From a virus, in IMG/VR virus record IMGVR_UViG_3300046001_006396, positions 1-64,000 of that record: 64,000 nt of DNA; one strand, 5' to 3'. The translations under genes and the position numbers were made by a program. This document shows, piece by piece, positions 1 to 8,146 of this stretch; positions within the stretch are counted from its first letter, which is position 1; every line of letters starts with the position of its first letter. The notes beneath the pieces were generated by a model. It saw only the letters and a program-made list of their open reading frames with translations. It searched no databases and was not told the origin of the DNA.

Positions 1-886
1 AGAAAATTAAATTTGTTTCTCCTGTGTAGTTAGTGTTATTCCCAAAAAATCTAACGTCCATTTCATTTGAAAATGGGTTGTCAGGTACACCATAAATTAA
101 AACACCTCCAGTAAAAACGTCCGCCTGGGTTTCAGGAGTTAAACAATAATATTCTATTAGGTATTTTATTTTTTGAGTCTCGTTTGATATAACTTTATAT
201 TCTGTTGGGTCACCAAAAGACGTTTTTTTATCAAAATTTGTTAATTGTAAAAATGCTCGTTTAGTGTTTGAAACTGGGATTTGACCCCTTTCAAAAGGTA
301 AGTGTTTTCCCGCCCTTAAAACTAATTCATTATTTTTTAATATCATATCGGCAGTATCCCTACCGTTGATTGATATATCCATTGGTTCAACAAACACACC
401 TTTATTTTGTAATGGGTTTTTATATTCACCATCACCATTTTTAATCGGAGGTAGACTTCTTGTGGAATTTTGTTTACCTGAAGCAAGTCTTGTCCTTGAG
501 GACTTTCTATCTTCAAATTCAATTGTAGTTGGTGATGAGTACGGGGCAATCATGTAAAATTTATTATTACCCGTTCTATTTCTACGATCAAAATAAAATA
601 TTAAACAATTTTCTTTTACTTTTGGTACTTGGTTTATAAAGTATGGTAGAAATGGTAAAAATATAAATGGGTCTTGATCAGACCAAGGTCCGTTTTTTTC
701 AAAAGAACCATTAGGATCAAAATTCTTTGCCGACCCGACCCTTTGGTCGTAGTTTTCATCAATTGCTATTGCTCTAATGCGACCCAACATTAATGGATCG
801 TCGGACCCTAAACATTCCCCAAAATAAAAATTTTGAGTCATTTCATACGGAAAATCTGATGGTGTTTGACTTATACTATTCGGCAT
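1..886 (-). CDS. Baseplate spike/hub-like structural protein, 3' part cut off by window edge
   Basis: The reading frame starts at ATG 886 and stays open to base 1, so at least 295 residues are seen and the C-terminus is outside. The N-terminus contains a FGECLGSDDPLMLGRIRA stretch (about residues 22-39). This resembles the first strands of the OB-fold of T4 gp5/VgrG-type spikes, where a 'xDPxxLGRxxV' pattern is usual. A later ILKNNELVLRAGKH segment fits a structural protein. It overlaps the upstream small gene by 11 bp and is the last visible gene of a minus-strand late block. The gp5/VgrG assignment is inference from one motif; no lysozyme domain is visible in the part present. Confidence 0.5.
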   Translation of the reverse strand, partial: MPNSISQTPSDFPYEMTQNFYFGECLGSDDPLMLGRIRAIAIDENYDQRVGSAKNFDPNGSFEKNGPWSDQDPFIFLPFLPYFINQVPKVKENCLIFYFDRRNRTGNNKFYMIAPYSSPTTIEFEDRKSSRTRLASGKQNSTRSLPPIKNGDGEYKNPLQNKGVFVEPMDISINGRDTADMILKNNELVLRAGKHLPFERGQIPVSNTKRAFLQLTNFDKKTSFGDPTEYKVISNETQKIKYLIEYYCLTPETQADVFTGGVLIYGVPDNPFSNEMDVRFFGNNTNYTGETNLIF

Positions 887-1082
887 TTTTTATTCGTTTT
901 TTTAACTCCTCTAATAATTTATTATAAGTGTTTTCTGTAGAATCTAAATGATATGTTAATTTTACAATTAATTCTTTCGTCTTATTAAAGTCTTCATCTA
1001 AAAATTCTAAAGCAGACGTTAATTCTTTATTAGATGCGTTTTTATAATCTTTAAGTAACTCTAATATTTCTTCTGATTTCAT
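876..1082 (-). CDS. Small helical protein, unknown function
   Basis: A 68-residue product starting MKSEEILELLKDYKN, rich in Lys, Glu and Leu and probably all alpha-helical or coiled coil. An upstream Met at 1103 would add seven residues but overlap the preceding gene by 20 bp. The start at 1082 leaves a 1-bp gap, as is common in this operon, and is preferred. It lies between a 645-residue protein and the spike/hub-like gene, so a small assembly or structural role is plausible. No family is recognised. Confidence 0.6.
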   Translation of the reverse strand: MKSEEILELLKDYKNASNKELTSALEFLDEDFNKTKELIVKLTYHLDSTENTYNKLLEELKKRIKNAE

Positions 1083-1083
1083 A

Positions 1084-3021
1084 TTATATAAATTTACCAA
1101 CACCCTTAGCTGGAATAGTACCTCCAGGTGTCACACTTAATGGTGGTATATAAACTTGAACTTTACCGTTTTCCGCAATTTCTTGGTTTTGACCTTTAAT
1201 AACTGAAGACATTGCAAAATTCATTAGATTAGGAGAACCATCACCATTATCACCTGTGGGTAATCCTAATTTTTGTAGATTTAAAATGGTATTTGCAATT
1301 GCTCTAGTATCTGAAACCCCACCTAATAAGTCACTAGCAGCTAAGGCAAATAAAGGTAACCCAACATTTAAGTTTGACAACCCTAAGTTTAAGAGTTTTA
1401 ATATTTCATCAATCACACTTTTACAATTTCTAAAATCAATAAATGCGTTAACCAATTGGGTTAGGATGTATATTATTGTGGCATACATTCTAAGTCTTTT
1501 TGTTTTTGCTTCATTAATAATATCTAAAAGTAAACTTTCAACAAGGAGTTTTATATTCTTTTTTATTATATTAAAAATCTCCTCAATAAATATTGAAAAT
1601 ATTCTTCTCATAAAATTAACAACAAATTTTTTAAAGGTTTTCATAAACTCAGTTAAATTAGTATATGCTAAAGTAATGTTACTAGATATAGATTTTACCA
1701 TAACTAAAAATCCAAACATAACTTTTGGTGAAAGAATTGATTTAACTAAAATGGATGGTAGGTTTTTTATCAACTCTGTTAAAAGTGCCCCATCAATTTT
1801 AACCTCAGGGGAAATAAGAGATTTCCATTTTGGGTCATTTGAAAGGTTATTTATACCGTCCAATAAAGATTTTATTTTTTTCTCCTTTGAATTTTCATTT
1901 ATTATTTCATTTAATATGTTTGCAGTTGCGTTAGGGTTAACTGGTAAGTTCACATTATTACAATCCTCAAACGTTACTAACCCATTTACTGTTAAATCTA
2001 CTTTATTTTCAATAATTCTAAGTTCTTGGTTTGTAACATCAAAAAACGAATCATCAATAATCTCAACATCAGGAACCTTAGCGTTACCTCCAACATCAAT
2101 TCGTTTTGTTGGGTCAAAACATAATCCCATTATTCTTAATAGTATTCTAAAAAACTTTTCGTTTTGTGTTAACTCTTCTTTTGATGACCCCAAAGAAAAA
2201 CTAAGGGCTCCCGTCAAAAAATTTAACAAATTAGTTCCAATATCTTCAATATTAAAAAGTTCAATTGATGTAAAATAGTCATATAAAAATGTAGTAATAG
2301 AAATACCACCATTAGATTGTGTTGACATTGTCACTTTAAAAAAATCACCTACCTGATTTGCCCCTAAAGAATCAACATATGATTGTACATATTGAACGTC
2401 AAATAATTCTCTTCCTGACGACCCAATGTATTTTTGACCGTATTCTTGTAAAAATGATTGTGAGGATTGTAATCTTTTAAAAAGTTCTCTATTCATTGAG
2501 TACGGTATAGTCCCATTTTGTGTTTCTTTTTTTTCGTAAAAAAACTTAGAGAACCCCCCGTCAGGACCATCTTTTAAGATATTAAAAAGGTCGGTTTGAT
2601 TGACCTTGATGTAAATCGGTACATTTGTTGGATAGTTTTGTTCCTCAGAACATCCGATACTTGATACCATCTCTTCAATAAGGATGTCCAGTATTCTTAC
2701 TTTTGTGTTTTCACAAGCCTCAATAAAAATTTTAGACAAAGTACTTGACCCATTTGATGGTCCTAAATCGGGTAATACTTGTTTATAGATTTCTAATAAT
2801 TCCTCTAATTGATTTTTTGCGTTAGTTTTAAGATCATTTAATTTTTCCTTACCTTTTGACTTTAATTCATTAAGTTGTTTTTTTTGGTCTTCTTTTTTTT
2901 GATTAAAGTTATCTAAGGCGTCTTGTTTTTTTTTAAGTGCCTCTTGTTTTTTAAGGTCCTTAACTGTTTTATATGCAGCAACCTTATCCTTAGCTTCTTG
3001 ATAATCTTTTTTTCTTGACAT
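1084..3021 (-). CDS. Large helical, hydrophobic virion-type protein, unknown function
   Basis: The 645-residue product has a Lys/Gln/Glu-rich, coiled-coil-like N-terminus (about residues 1-75). A middle region contains short acidic and polar stretches. A very hydrophobic helical stretch at about 419-530 has several candidate membrane-active helices (for example LVMVKSISS and ATIIYILTQLVNAF). The C-terminus is Gly/Pro-rich (VYIPPLSVTPGG). There is no signal peptide. Operon neighbours are a small gene upstream and a spike/hub-like gene downstream, so a baseplate or DNA-ejection role is possible, but no known family is recognised. A 340-residue ORF on the opposite strand is rejected as a shadow. 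Confidence 0.75.
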   Translation of the reverse strand: MSRKKDYQEAKDKVAAYKTVKDLKKQEALKKKQDALDNFNQKKEDQKKQLNELKSKGKEKLNDLKTNAKNQLEELLEIYKQVLPDLGPSNGSSTLSKIFIEACENTKVRILDILIEEMVSSIGCSEEQNYPTNVPIYIKVNQTDLFNILKDGPDGGFSKFFYEKKETQNGTIPYSMNRELFKRLQSSQSFLQEYGQKYIGSSGRELFDVQYVQSYVDSLGANQVGDFFKVTMSTQSNGGISITTFLYDYFTSIELFNIEDIGTNLLNFLTGALSFSLGSSKEELTQNEKFFRILLRIMGLCFDPTKRIDVGGNAKVPDVEIIDDSFFDVTNQELRIIENKVDLTVNGLVTFEDCNNVNLPVNPNATANILNEIINENSKEKKIKSLLDGINNLSNDPKWKSLISPEVKIDGALLTELIKNLPSILVKSILSPKVMFGFLVMVKSISSNITLAYTNLTEFMKTFKKFVVNFMRRIFSIFIEEIFNIIKKNIKLLVESLLLDIINEAKTKRLRMYATIIYILTQLVNAFIDFRNCKSVIDEILKLLNLGLSNLNVGLPLFALAASDLLGGVSDTRAIANTILNLQKLGLPTGDNGDGSPNLMNFAMSSVIKGQNQEIAENGKVQVYIPPLSVTPGGTIPAKGVGKFI

Positions 3022-3022
3022 A

Positions 3023-3394
3023 TTAATCTAAGCTATATTTTTGATTATTACTATTATCTACGTCCTTTTTAATTAAATTTTGTAAAACGTCATCGTCCAT
3101 ATCTGAAAGACTGAAAGACTCCTCCTTAGAGTTGTTTGATTTTTCCCAAATGGTTGATTGTAGTTTAGATAGAGTTAATTTTTTTTCTATGGTGTCATTA
3201 ATTATTTTTTGTTGTTCCTTAATTACAGGACCAATTAATGTCATATCCTCAGGGTCTTTTAACAGAGCTAACATTTTATTTTGGATTCTTATAGCGGTAG
3301 ACCTTTGCTCAACAAGTTCATTATAAATTTCTTGCATTAATGCAAGAACAGAATCTTTATTTAACGATATTTCTTTCTTTCTTTGTCTGTTCAT
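3023..3394 (-). CDS. Small helical protein downstream of the sigma factor, unknown function
   Basis: The 123-residue product starts MNRQRKKEISLNKDS. It is mostly helical, with an acidic C-terminal patch (LSDMDDDVLQNLIKK, about residues 96-110). The position directly after the late sigma gene recalls T4 co-activator genes, but no similarity to T4 gp33 could be seen. Start 3394 is preceded at 3 nt by a TATTTATA motif (3398-3405 on this strand), suggesting that a separate late transcript begins here. The next gene follows after 1 bp. Confidence 0.65.
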   Translation of the reverse strand: MNRQRKKEISLNKDSVLALMQEIYNELVEQRSTAIRIQNKMLALLKDPEDMTLIGPVIKEQQKIINDTIEKKLTLSKLQSTIWEKSNNSKEESFSLSDMDDDVLQNLIKKDVDNSNNQKYSLD

Positions 3395-3397
3395 AAC

Positions 3398-3405
3398 TAT
3401 AAATA
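3398..3405 (-). promoter_or_regulatory. TATTTATA motif, candidate late promoter element
   Basis: On the minus strand the sequence reads AATATTTATAGTT directly before ATG 3394. It matches the element found upstream of most late units in this window. If it acts as a -10 box, the transcript would be nearly leaderless. Confidence 0.5.
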
Positions 3406-3420
3406 TTTTTTTTTTGGTTT

Positions 3421-4167
3421 TTATTCGTTATGAATTCTTTTTAATGTTTCTAAATAAAGAATTTTAAATTTTTTTAAATATATTCTTATCTCTTTAGTGT
3501 TTAAGTTAGTCATCTCTCTTAAAGAGAGTAATACAATATTTTTATTAAATTTATTATTGTCATTACCAATAAAAATATTACCATAGTTATCAAAAAGTTC
3601 AATTAACGCATGACCAAGTTTAAGTTCATTTTCGTTTTCAACTTTATTTGAAACGTGATTCCTTAAATCTTTTAAAAAAATCTCTATTATTTTCTCGGCA
3701 TCAAGTTTTTCAAATTCTAAATAATAAACCATATCTGGTCTATTTTCCAAAGTTACTGATATGTCTTCGTACGATACTTTTCTATTCATATCTTTTTGGT
3801 CTTTTTGTATTTGACCCATAAGATAATTTTTACAAATAGTACCAAAATAAGAATAGGCCTTCTTGTTTTTAGCCGGCTTAAACTTATCTACTTTAGTCAT
3901 TAAAAAAGAATGGGTATCGGAATGATTATCCTCAAAGGCCATATCCTTTCTATATAATTTATACCTTCTGATAATGGACTCAATCATTTTGTTTAATGGT
4001 TCCCTTAGATATTCATTATATATTACGTCTTTTTCTTCTTTGGTTTCTGCGGTTATATATAATTTAACCGCTTCTTCCTCACGAGTATCAAAATAATTAG
4101 CTTTTTTTGGTTTACTCGTCTTATTTAATTCACTTTGTTCGTTTTCATTTTGGTCAATAACTACCAT
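3421..4167 (-). CDS. gp55-like RNA polymerase sigma factor for late transcription
   Basis: The 248-residue product has a sigma region 2-like core. A helix around VDKFKPAKNKKAYSYFGT is followed by ICKNYLMGQIQKDQKD (about residues 92-125), matching in pattern the T4 gp55/cyanophage late-sigma segment in which a conserved aromatic 'AYxYF/I' helix precedes a basic helix. The C-terminal part (about 200-248) contains LREMTNLNTKEIRIYLKKF, which could form a region-4-like helix-turn-helix. In T4 the homologue directs host RNA polymerase to late promoters with the sliding clamp. It overlaps the upstream glycosyltransferase by 1 bp (TAATG). It is the obvious candidate reader of the TATTTATW motif. Confidence 0.75.
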   Translation of the reverse strand: MVVIDQNENEQSELNKTSKPKKANYFDTREEEAVKLYITAETKEEKDVIYNEYLREPLNKMIESIIRRYKLYRKDMAFEDNHSDTHSFLMTKVDKFKPAKNKKAYSYFGTICKNYLMGQIQKDQKDMNRKVSYEDISVTLENRPDMVYYLEFEKLDAEKIIEIFLKDLRNHVSNKVENENELKLGHALIELFDNYGNIFIGNDNNKFNKNIVLLSLREMTNLNTKEIRIYLKKFKILYLETLKRIHNE

Positions 4168-4985
4168 TAAACTTCTGATGGTTCATACTTTATGTTTCTA
4201 TCAGAGGTAAAAAAATGTTCTTTTTTTGCCGTCTCCAACCAAAACGAAACCTCATTATCACTTACCTTTTCATCACCAAATTTATAATCCCAAAAAATTG
4301 ACCCTTCTCTCATATTCATGTGTTTATACCCAATTCTTGGAATCGTCATAATTTTAGATGAATTATAAGTTAACCTTAATAAAAATTCGTACACAAAAGT
4401 TAATTTAAATGATGGTTTAAACCCACCACAATCTTCAAAAAGGGATTTCCTAACAACCATTCCACTTGATTGGAAATTTTGGTAATTACTTAACAATTCA
4501 TTTGTTAAAATTCCCATCTCAGAATTCATACTAACAGCAAACGTTGCCTCATTTGTGAATCCAGCAAATACCCCTTTCTCATCCGTATCAACAACCAAAG
4601 GTAAAAACCCATCGTAATCGGAATATGAGTCAACATATCTCTTTACATTTTTAAACCAAATTGCTGAGTACTCATCATCAAATTCTAAAAATGATACCCA
4701 CTTACTTTTTGCACTTTTAACTCCCAAATTAACTTGAGATGCAAAATCAATATCACCTTCGTTTTCAACTTTAATGACATTCAACCCTTCAAAATCAAAA
4801 GAGGATAATTTATTTTTAAGTGTTTCATCTTTTGAATGAACAATTATTAATTCATTAACATTCACTGATTGGTTTTTTAATGACTTAATTGATCTTTCAA
4901 ATAAGTCATCAAAGTCTTTACTAAATGAAGTATTAATCGGTAAAATTACCGACACGTCAAACATATCTTTCTCTTCCATATTCAT
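4167..4985 (-). CDS. Family 2-like glycosyltransferase
   Basis: The 272-residue GT-A protein has an N-terminal VSVILPINTSF strand (about residues 11-21), a 'SIKSLKNQSVNVNELIIVHS' type GT2 opening, and an acidic LEFDDEYS (about 119-126) in the place of the DxD metal/nucleotide-sugar motif. It is cytoplasmic, with no transmembrane segment. It lies 1 bp after the GT4-like gene and overlaps the sigma gene start. Donor and acceptor sugars cannot be told from sequence. Confidence 0.8.
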   Translation of the reverse strand: MNMEEKDMFDVSVILPINTSFSKDFDDLFERSIKSLKNQSVNVNELIIVHSKDETLKNKLSSFDFEGLNVIKVENEGDIDFASQVNLGVKSAKSKWVSFLEFDDEYSAIWFKNVKRYVDSYSDYDGFLPLVVDTDEKGVFAGFTNEATFAVSMNSEMGILTNELLSNYQNFQSSGMVVRKSLFEDCGGFKPSFKLTFVYEFLLRLTYNSSKIMTIPRIGYKHMNMREGSIFWDYKFGDEKVSDNEVSFWLETAKKEHFFTSDRNIKYEPSEV

Positions 4986-4986
4986 A

Positions 4987-6051
4987 TTATTTTTCTTCTG
5001 TTACTTTTATTTTTTCTAATTGTTCTGAGAACAAATTTTTTCTTTTTGTAAAATAATCATCAAATAAATTAACTAAATTGTTTTTAAAGTTAATTTCATT
5101 TTTAAACTCAACTGTCATTTTTTCCATACTTGAGTAAAGGTCTTCTGAGATACCATCCTCTAACCAACTTTGTGTGTAGTTAGCAATGATGTCAACAATC
5201 TCATTAAAATGGTAAGTCCAAATACCATTCTCTTCTGATAACCATTCAGGTTTAAGTGAAGGTACCTTACCGATTACTGGGGTTCCTGAAACCATAGACT
5301 CAATAGGGAAAGTACCAAACCCTGACTCATTATCAACCCAAACAGAAACAAAAGATTCTCTTAAAAATTTTGCAAAATCTTTTTGTGTAATCCCTCTCAT
5401 ATCTCTAAATGTAATCCATCTATATTGTGGATATTTTAAATAGAAGGTCTTAATTATTTTTGCAGTGTCTCTAGGTTCTCTAGTGTGAATCGCAATAATT
5501 GGTTTAGATGGTTTATCTTTTTTAAAGAACTCCTCAGGAATGTTTGGTGTTAATACATCAGTACTAACATTTTTCATAATGTCGTTAATGTATTTTTTTT
5601 GTGTTTCAGTTGTGGTAATACATTTATAGAATCCATATTGTTGCCAATTAACTCCAGGAGGTAGTGTTTCTAACATGTGGTCATATGCTTGACATAAAAC
5701 AATTTTACCACAAACAAAGGTTTTAATCTGTTCCATGACGTGACCATATATTTCAGGAATCACAATAAAATCTTCAGGAGATATTGCAAGGTTTTGCCCT
5801 TCAATTACCTGATGAGGTAACTCCATATATTCTTCACCCAACCATTCCCCAACACCTTTATATTCGGCAGTTTCATGAATAATTATAGGATTATAACCTG
5901 AATTTTTTAAAGTTAACGCCATATCGTAGATATGTCTAATACTTGCCATTGGGTTACCTTTAGTGTCTTGGACTAAAAAGTAAATTCTAGCATTTTTTTC
6001 CTCTAATGTTTTAATTGAGGATTCAATTTTTTCAATTTTGTCTACTTCCAT
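4987..6051 (-). CDS. GT4-like (GT-B fold) glycosyltransferase
   Basis: The 354-residue protein has an N-terminal Rossmann-like half (RIYFLVQDTKGNPMASIRHI, about residues 22-41) and a C-terminal nucleotide-sugar domain with SGFGTFPIESMVSGTPVIG (about 243-261). This is the 'E...a.GxPvi' pattern of GT4 enzymes. The C-terminus is charged and helical. It sits in the downstream tail of the glycan operon, 1 bp from both neighbours. The substrate is unknown. Confidence 0.8.
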   Translation of the reverse strand: MEVDKIEKIESSIKTLEEKNARIYFLVQDTKGNPMASIRHIYDMALTLKNSGYNPIIIHETAEYKGVGEWLGEEYMELPHQVIEGQNLAISPEDFIVIPEIYGHVMEQIKTFVCGKIVLCQAYDHMLETLPPGVNWQQYGFYKCITTTETQKKYINDIMKNVSTDVLTPNIPEEFFKKDKPSKPIIAIHTREPRDTAKIIKTFYLKYPQYRWITFRDMRGITQKDFAKFLRESFVSVWVDNESGFGTFPIESMVSGTPVIGKVPSLKPEWLSEENGIWTYHFNEIVDIIANYTQSWLEDGISEDLYSSMEKMTVEFKNEINFKNNLVNLFDDYFTKRKNLFSEQLEKIKVTEEK

Positions 6052-6052
6052 T

Positions 6053-6334
6053 TTATAGATTTTTTAGTATATTGTTTATTAATAGTGTATTAAATGCAAA
6101 TTTAAATGGTATTGTTAAATTTTTTGATCCATGAATACCTAAATTTTCATCAACTTCTTCTCGTTCAGTTAAAAGAACCTCAATAAGGCTTTTAATTATT
6201 TCATATTTTGTGACACTAATTTGTGGTTCTGTTGATCCACTATCGGTAAAAGTTAAAAAAGACGAATCTAAAGTAGTTGTCTTTTCTATCTCATTAATGT
6301 CTATGTACCAGTTCTCTCCTAAAAATTTTAACAT
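6053..6334 (-). CDS. Small protein of unknown function
   Basis: A 93-residue product starting MLKFLGENWYIDINEIEK and overlapping the end of the HAD-like gene by 7 bp. It has no recognised motif, signal peptide or membrane segment. Its C-terminus (FAFNTLLINNILKNL) is helical. Tight packing between a HAD-like gene and a glycosyltransferase supports it as a real gene. Confidence 0.6.
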   Translation of the reverse strand: MLKFLGENWYIDINEIEKTTTLDSSFLTFTDSGSTEPQISVTKYEIIKSLIEVLLTEREEVDENLGIHGSKNLTIPFKFAFNTLLINNILKNL

Positions 6335-6978
6335 TGTTTAAGCTTTTCAATTATTAAATCAAACTGCTTTAACGATTCAATTTCATATTCACAGTCAATT
6401 TGATTATTATACTGTGTTATATATTTAACAACAGTTTTATCTTTTGGTTTATTTGTAATTAAGTTTGGGTTTGAGGTTAATAGGATATCAACCTCGTTCC
6501 ACATCGTATTTAAGGTTGAATTTGAATAAAATTTTATTTTTTCTATCTGGCATCCAAATTTAGATAGAAAAAATAGTGATGATGGTTTTGATTTACCCAT
6601 TTCATCTGAGACTATAAGTAGTTCGTTAGTTTCTCTATATTTTAAATATATTTCATTTAAATCGTTAAATGAAAAAGTTTCTGTTGATCCGGCGTGACCA
6701 AAAATTTGCATAGCAAAATCTTCATACATAAAAGAATATAACTCATCCTCATCCTTAAACCTAAAATGATTCATTAAATCCAATGACGTTACATCACTTA
6801 ATATTTCATATTCAAATACTTCAGAAGAAATTATTTCTTTAGTATTACCTGAGATATCAACATCAAAAGTTTTTGAGTACTCGGAATTTTCATCTATCAT
6901 ATGTTTTTCATACAACTGAGTAAATTTACCAATAGTGTCTCTTAAAACCCCATTAATTTCAATCCCTATTCTCTTCAT
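6328..6978 (-). CDS. Degenerate HAD-fold protein, probably not an active phosphatase
   Basis: The 216-residue protein begins MKRIGIEINGVLRDT. This aligns with the HAD motif I form 'hDhDGVLRD', but the nucleophile Asp is Glu and the acid/base Asp is Asn. A later ELLIVSDEMGKSKPSSLFFL segment (about 119-138) matches the motif II-III region (Ser, then Lys), and LLTSNPNLI resembles the motif IV region. HAD phosphatases need the motif I Asp, so catalysis is doubtful and a binding role is more likely. It overlaps the PhoH gene end by 20 bp. Confidence 0.65.
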   Translation of the reverse strand: MKRIGIEINGVLRDTIGKFTQLYEKHMIDENSEYSKTFDVDISGNTKEIISSEVFEYEILSDVTSLDLMNHFRFKDEDELYSFMYEDFAMQIFGHAGSTETFSFNDLNEIYLKYRETNELLIVSDEMGKSKPSSLFFLSKFGCQIEKIKFYSNSTLNTMWNEVDILLTSNPNLITNKPKDKTVVKYITQYNNQIDCEYEIESLKQFDLIIEKLKQC

Positions 6979-7696
6979 ATTTTTTTAATATTTTACTTAT
7001 CAAAGGATTTCTAACAACATCACCATCACCAAATTCAAAAACCCCAACATCATGAACGTCTTTAAACTTTTGAATGGCGTCATAAAGTCCCGAATGTTTT
7101 TTATCTTTGTATCGGTCAGTTTGTTCAATATCTCCCGATATAAAGAATTTACTATTAAACCCAATTCTTGTCAATAGTAATTTCATTTGATTTGGGCTTG
7201 AATTCTGAGCTTCTTCAAATATAAGAATGGTGTTGTCAATATTCATCCCTCTCATGTATGCTAAAGCAAATACTTCAATAATTTCCGCATCTTTTAATCT
7301 TTCACGAGCATCTTTACCGATAATTTTATTAAGTAAGTAATAAGATGGGAAGATATACGGGTCCAATTTTTCCTCAAGGTTTCCTGGTAGTGATCCGAGT
7401 TTTTCTTCGGCCTCAACTGCCGGTCTAACAATAACCAATTTTTCATAATGGTTATTTTGATCCATTAACAAATCTACAGCGGCCTTCATTGCAATATAAG
7501 ATTTACCAACACCTGCAGGTCCTGAACAAATAGTGATTTGATTGTTTCTAAGTAAATTATAATACTCTTCTTGATTTTCAGTTAAAAACTTGTTTTTTTG
7601 TTTTTTCTTAATAATTGAATTTATAAAATCTTTTTTTGAAAATGGTTTTGACTCTTGGTCATCATTTTGCGTTTGGATTGGTTTTTTTCTTGTCAT
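6959..7696 (-). CDS. phoH: PhoH-like P-loop ATPase
   Basis: The 245-residue protein has Walker A GPAGVGKS (residues 59-66), a RPAVEAEEKLGSLPG segment (91-105) and Walker B ILIFEEAQN (157-165), followed by an ISGDIEQTD sensor (187-195). These are the standard signatures of PhoH, an ATPase related to superfamily 1 helicases and often carried by T4-like and marine phages. Its role in infection is unsettled; RNA- or phosphate-related functions have been suggested. It lies 2 bp after the nucleotidyltransferase gene and overlaps the HAD-like gene. Confidence 0.92.
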   Translation of the reverse strand: MTRKKPIQTQNDDQESKPFSKKDFINSIIKKKQKNKFLTENQEEYYNLLRNNQITICSGPAGVGKSYIAMKAAVDLLMDQNNHYEKLVIVRPAVEAEEKLGSLPGNLEEKLDPYIFPSYYLLNKIIGKDARERLKDAEIIEVFALAYMRGMNIDNTILIFEEAQNSSPNQMKLLLTRIGFNSKFFISGDIEQTDRYKDKKHSGLYDAIQKFKDVHDVGVFEFGDGDVVRNPLISKILKKYEENRD

Positions 7697-7698
7697 AC

Positions 7699-8145
7699 TT
7701 AATTAGTAACAAATCTTTTTTTATATTCAATATTATAAATTTTATTTCTTAAATTACTCGTTGAGTAGTCATGGTCTCTTTTGTTGTATATTATTTTAAT
7801 GTCTCTTTTTTGACAAATGTCTTTTGCTGTGAAATTTTCACTTTTATAATCCTCCCCAATAATTCTAACGTCTAAATCTAATGAACTAAAAATCTCAATC
7901 AATTCTTTTTCTGTGTTATATGGTATGATTTTATCTACATATTTAACCGCATCCAACTGAATGTATCTTGCGACTATGGATTGTACGGGTTTGTTTTTTT
8001 CTGGTCTATCAATAGTGGGGTCATTTTGTATTGCACAAATTAAGTAATCACAATATTTTTTACATTCTTCTAACATAATAATGTGACCAGTATGTAGTAA
8101 ATCAAAAGTACTACATGTTATACCAACAATTTTTTTATTACTCAT
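7699..8145 (-). CDS. Cytidylyltransferase-like nucleotidyltransferase (TagD/HldE-C type)
   Basis: The 148-residue protein starts with the nucleotidyltransferase signature TFDLLHTGH (residues 13-21, HxGH class) and ends with YSTSNLRNKI (about 126-135), the 'STSxLR' motif of glycerol-3-phosphate and heptose/ethanolamine-phosphate nucleotidyltransferases. It would activate a small phosphate sugar or polyol with CTP or ATP. It is 1 bp downstream of the GDP-fucose synthase gene. Together with the GmhA-like isomerase it could feed an activated heptose or polyol, but no matching kinase is in the window. Confidence 0.85.
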   Translation of the reverse strand: MSNKKIVGITCSTFDLLHTGHIIMLEECKKYCDYLICAIQNDPTIDRPEKNKPVQSIVARYIQLDAVKYVDKIIPYNTEKELIEIFSSLDLDVRIIGEDYKSENFTAKDICQKRDIKIIYNKRDHDYSTSNLRNKIYNIEYKKRFVTN

Positions 8146-8146
8146 A

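Noticed and set aside
1256-2278. A 340-residue open frame on the plus strand
   Set aside because: It lies antisense to the 645-residue minus-strand gene, which fits the operon spacing. The plus-strand product is low-complexity Phe/Ile/Asn-rich with no motif.
3023-3394. Naming the small gene after the sigma factor gp33
   Set aside because: Position is suggestive, but no sequence similarity to T4 gp33 could be seen.
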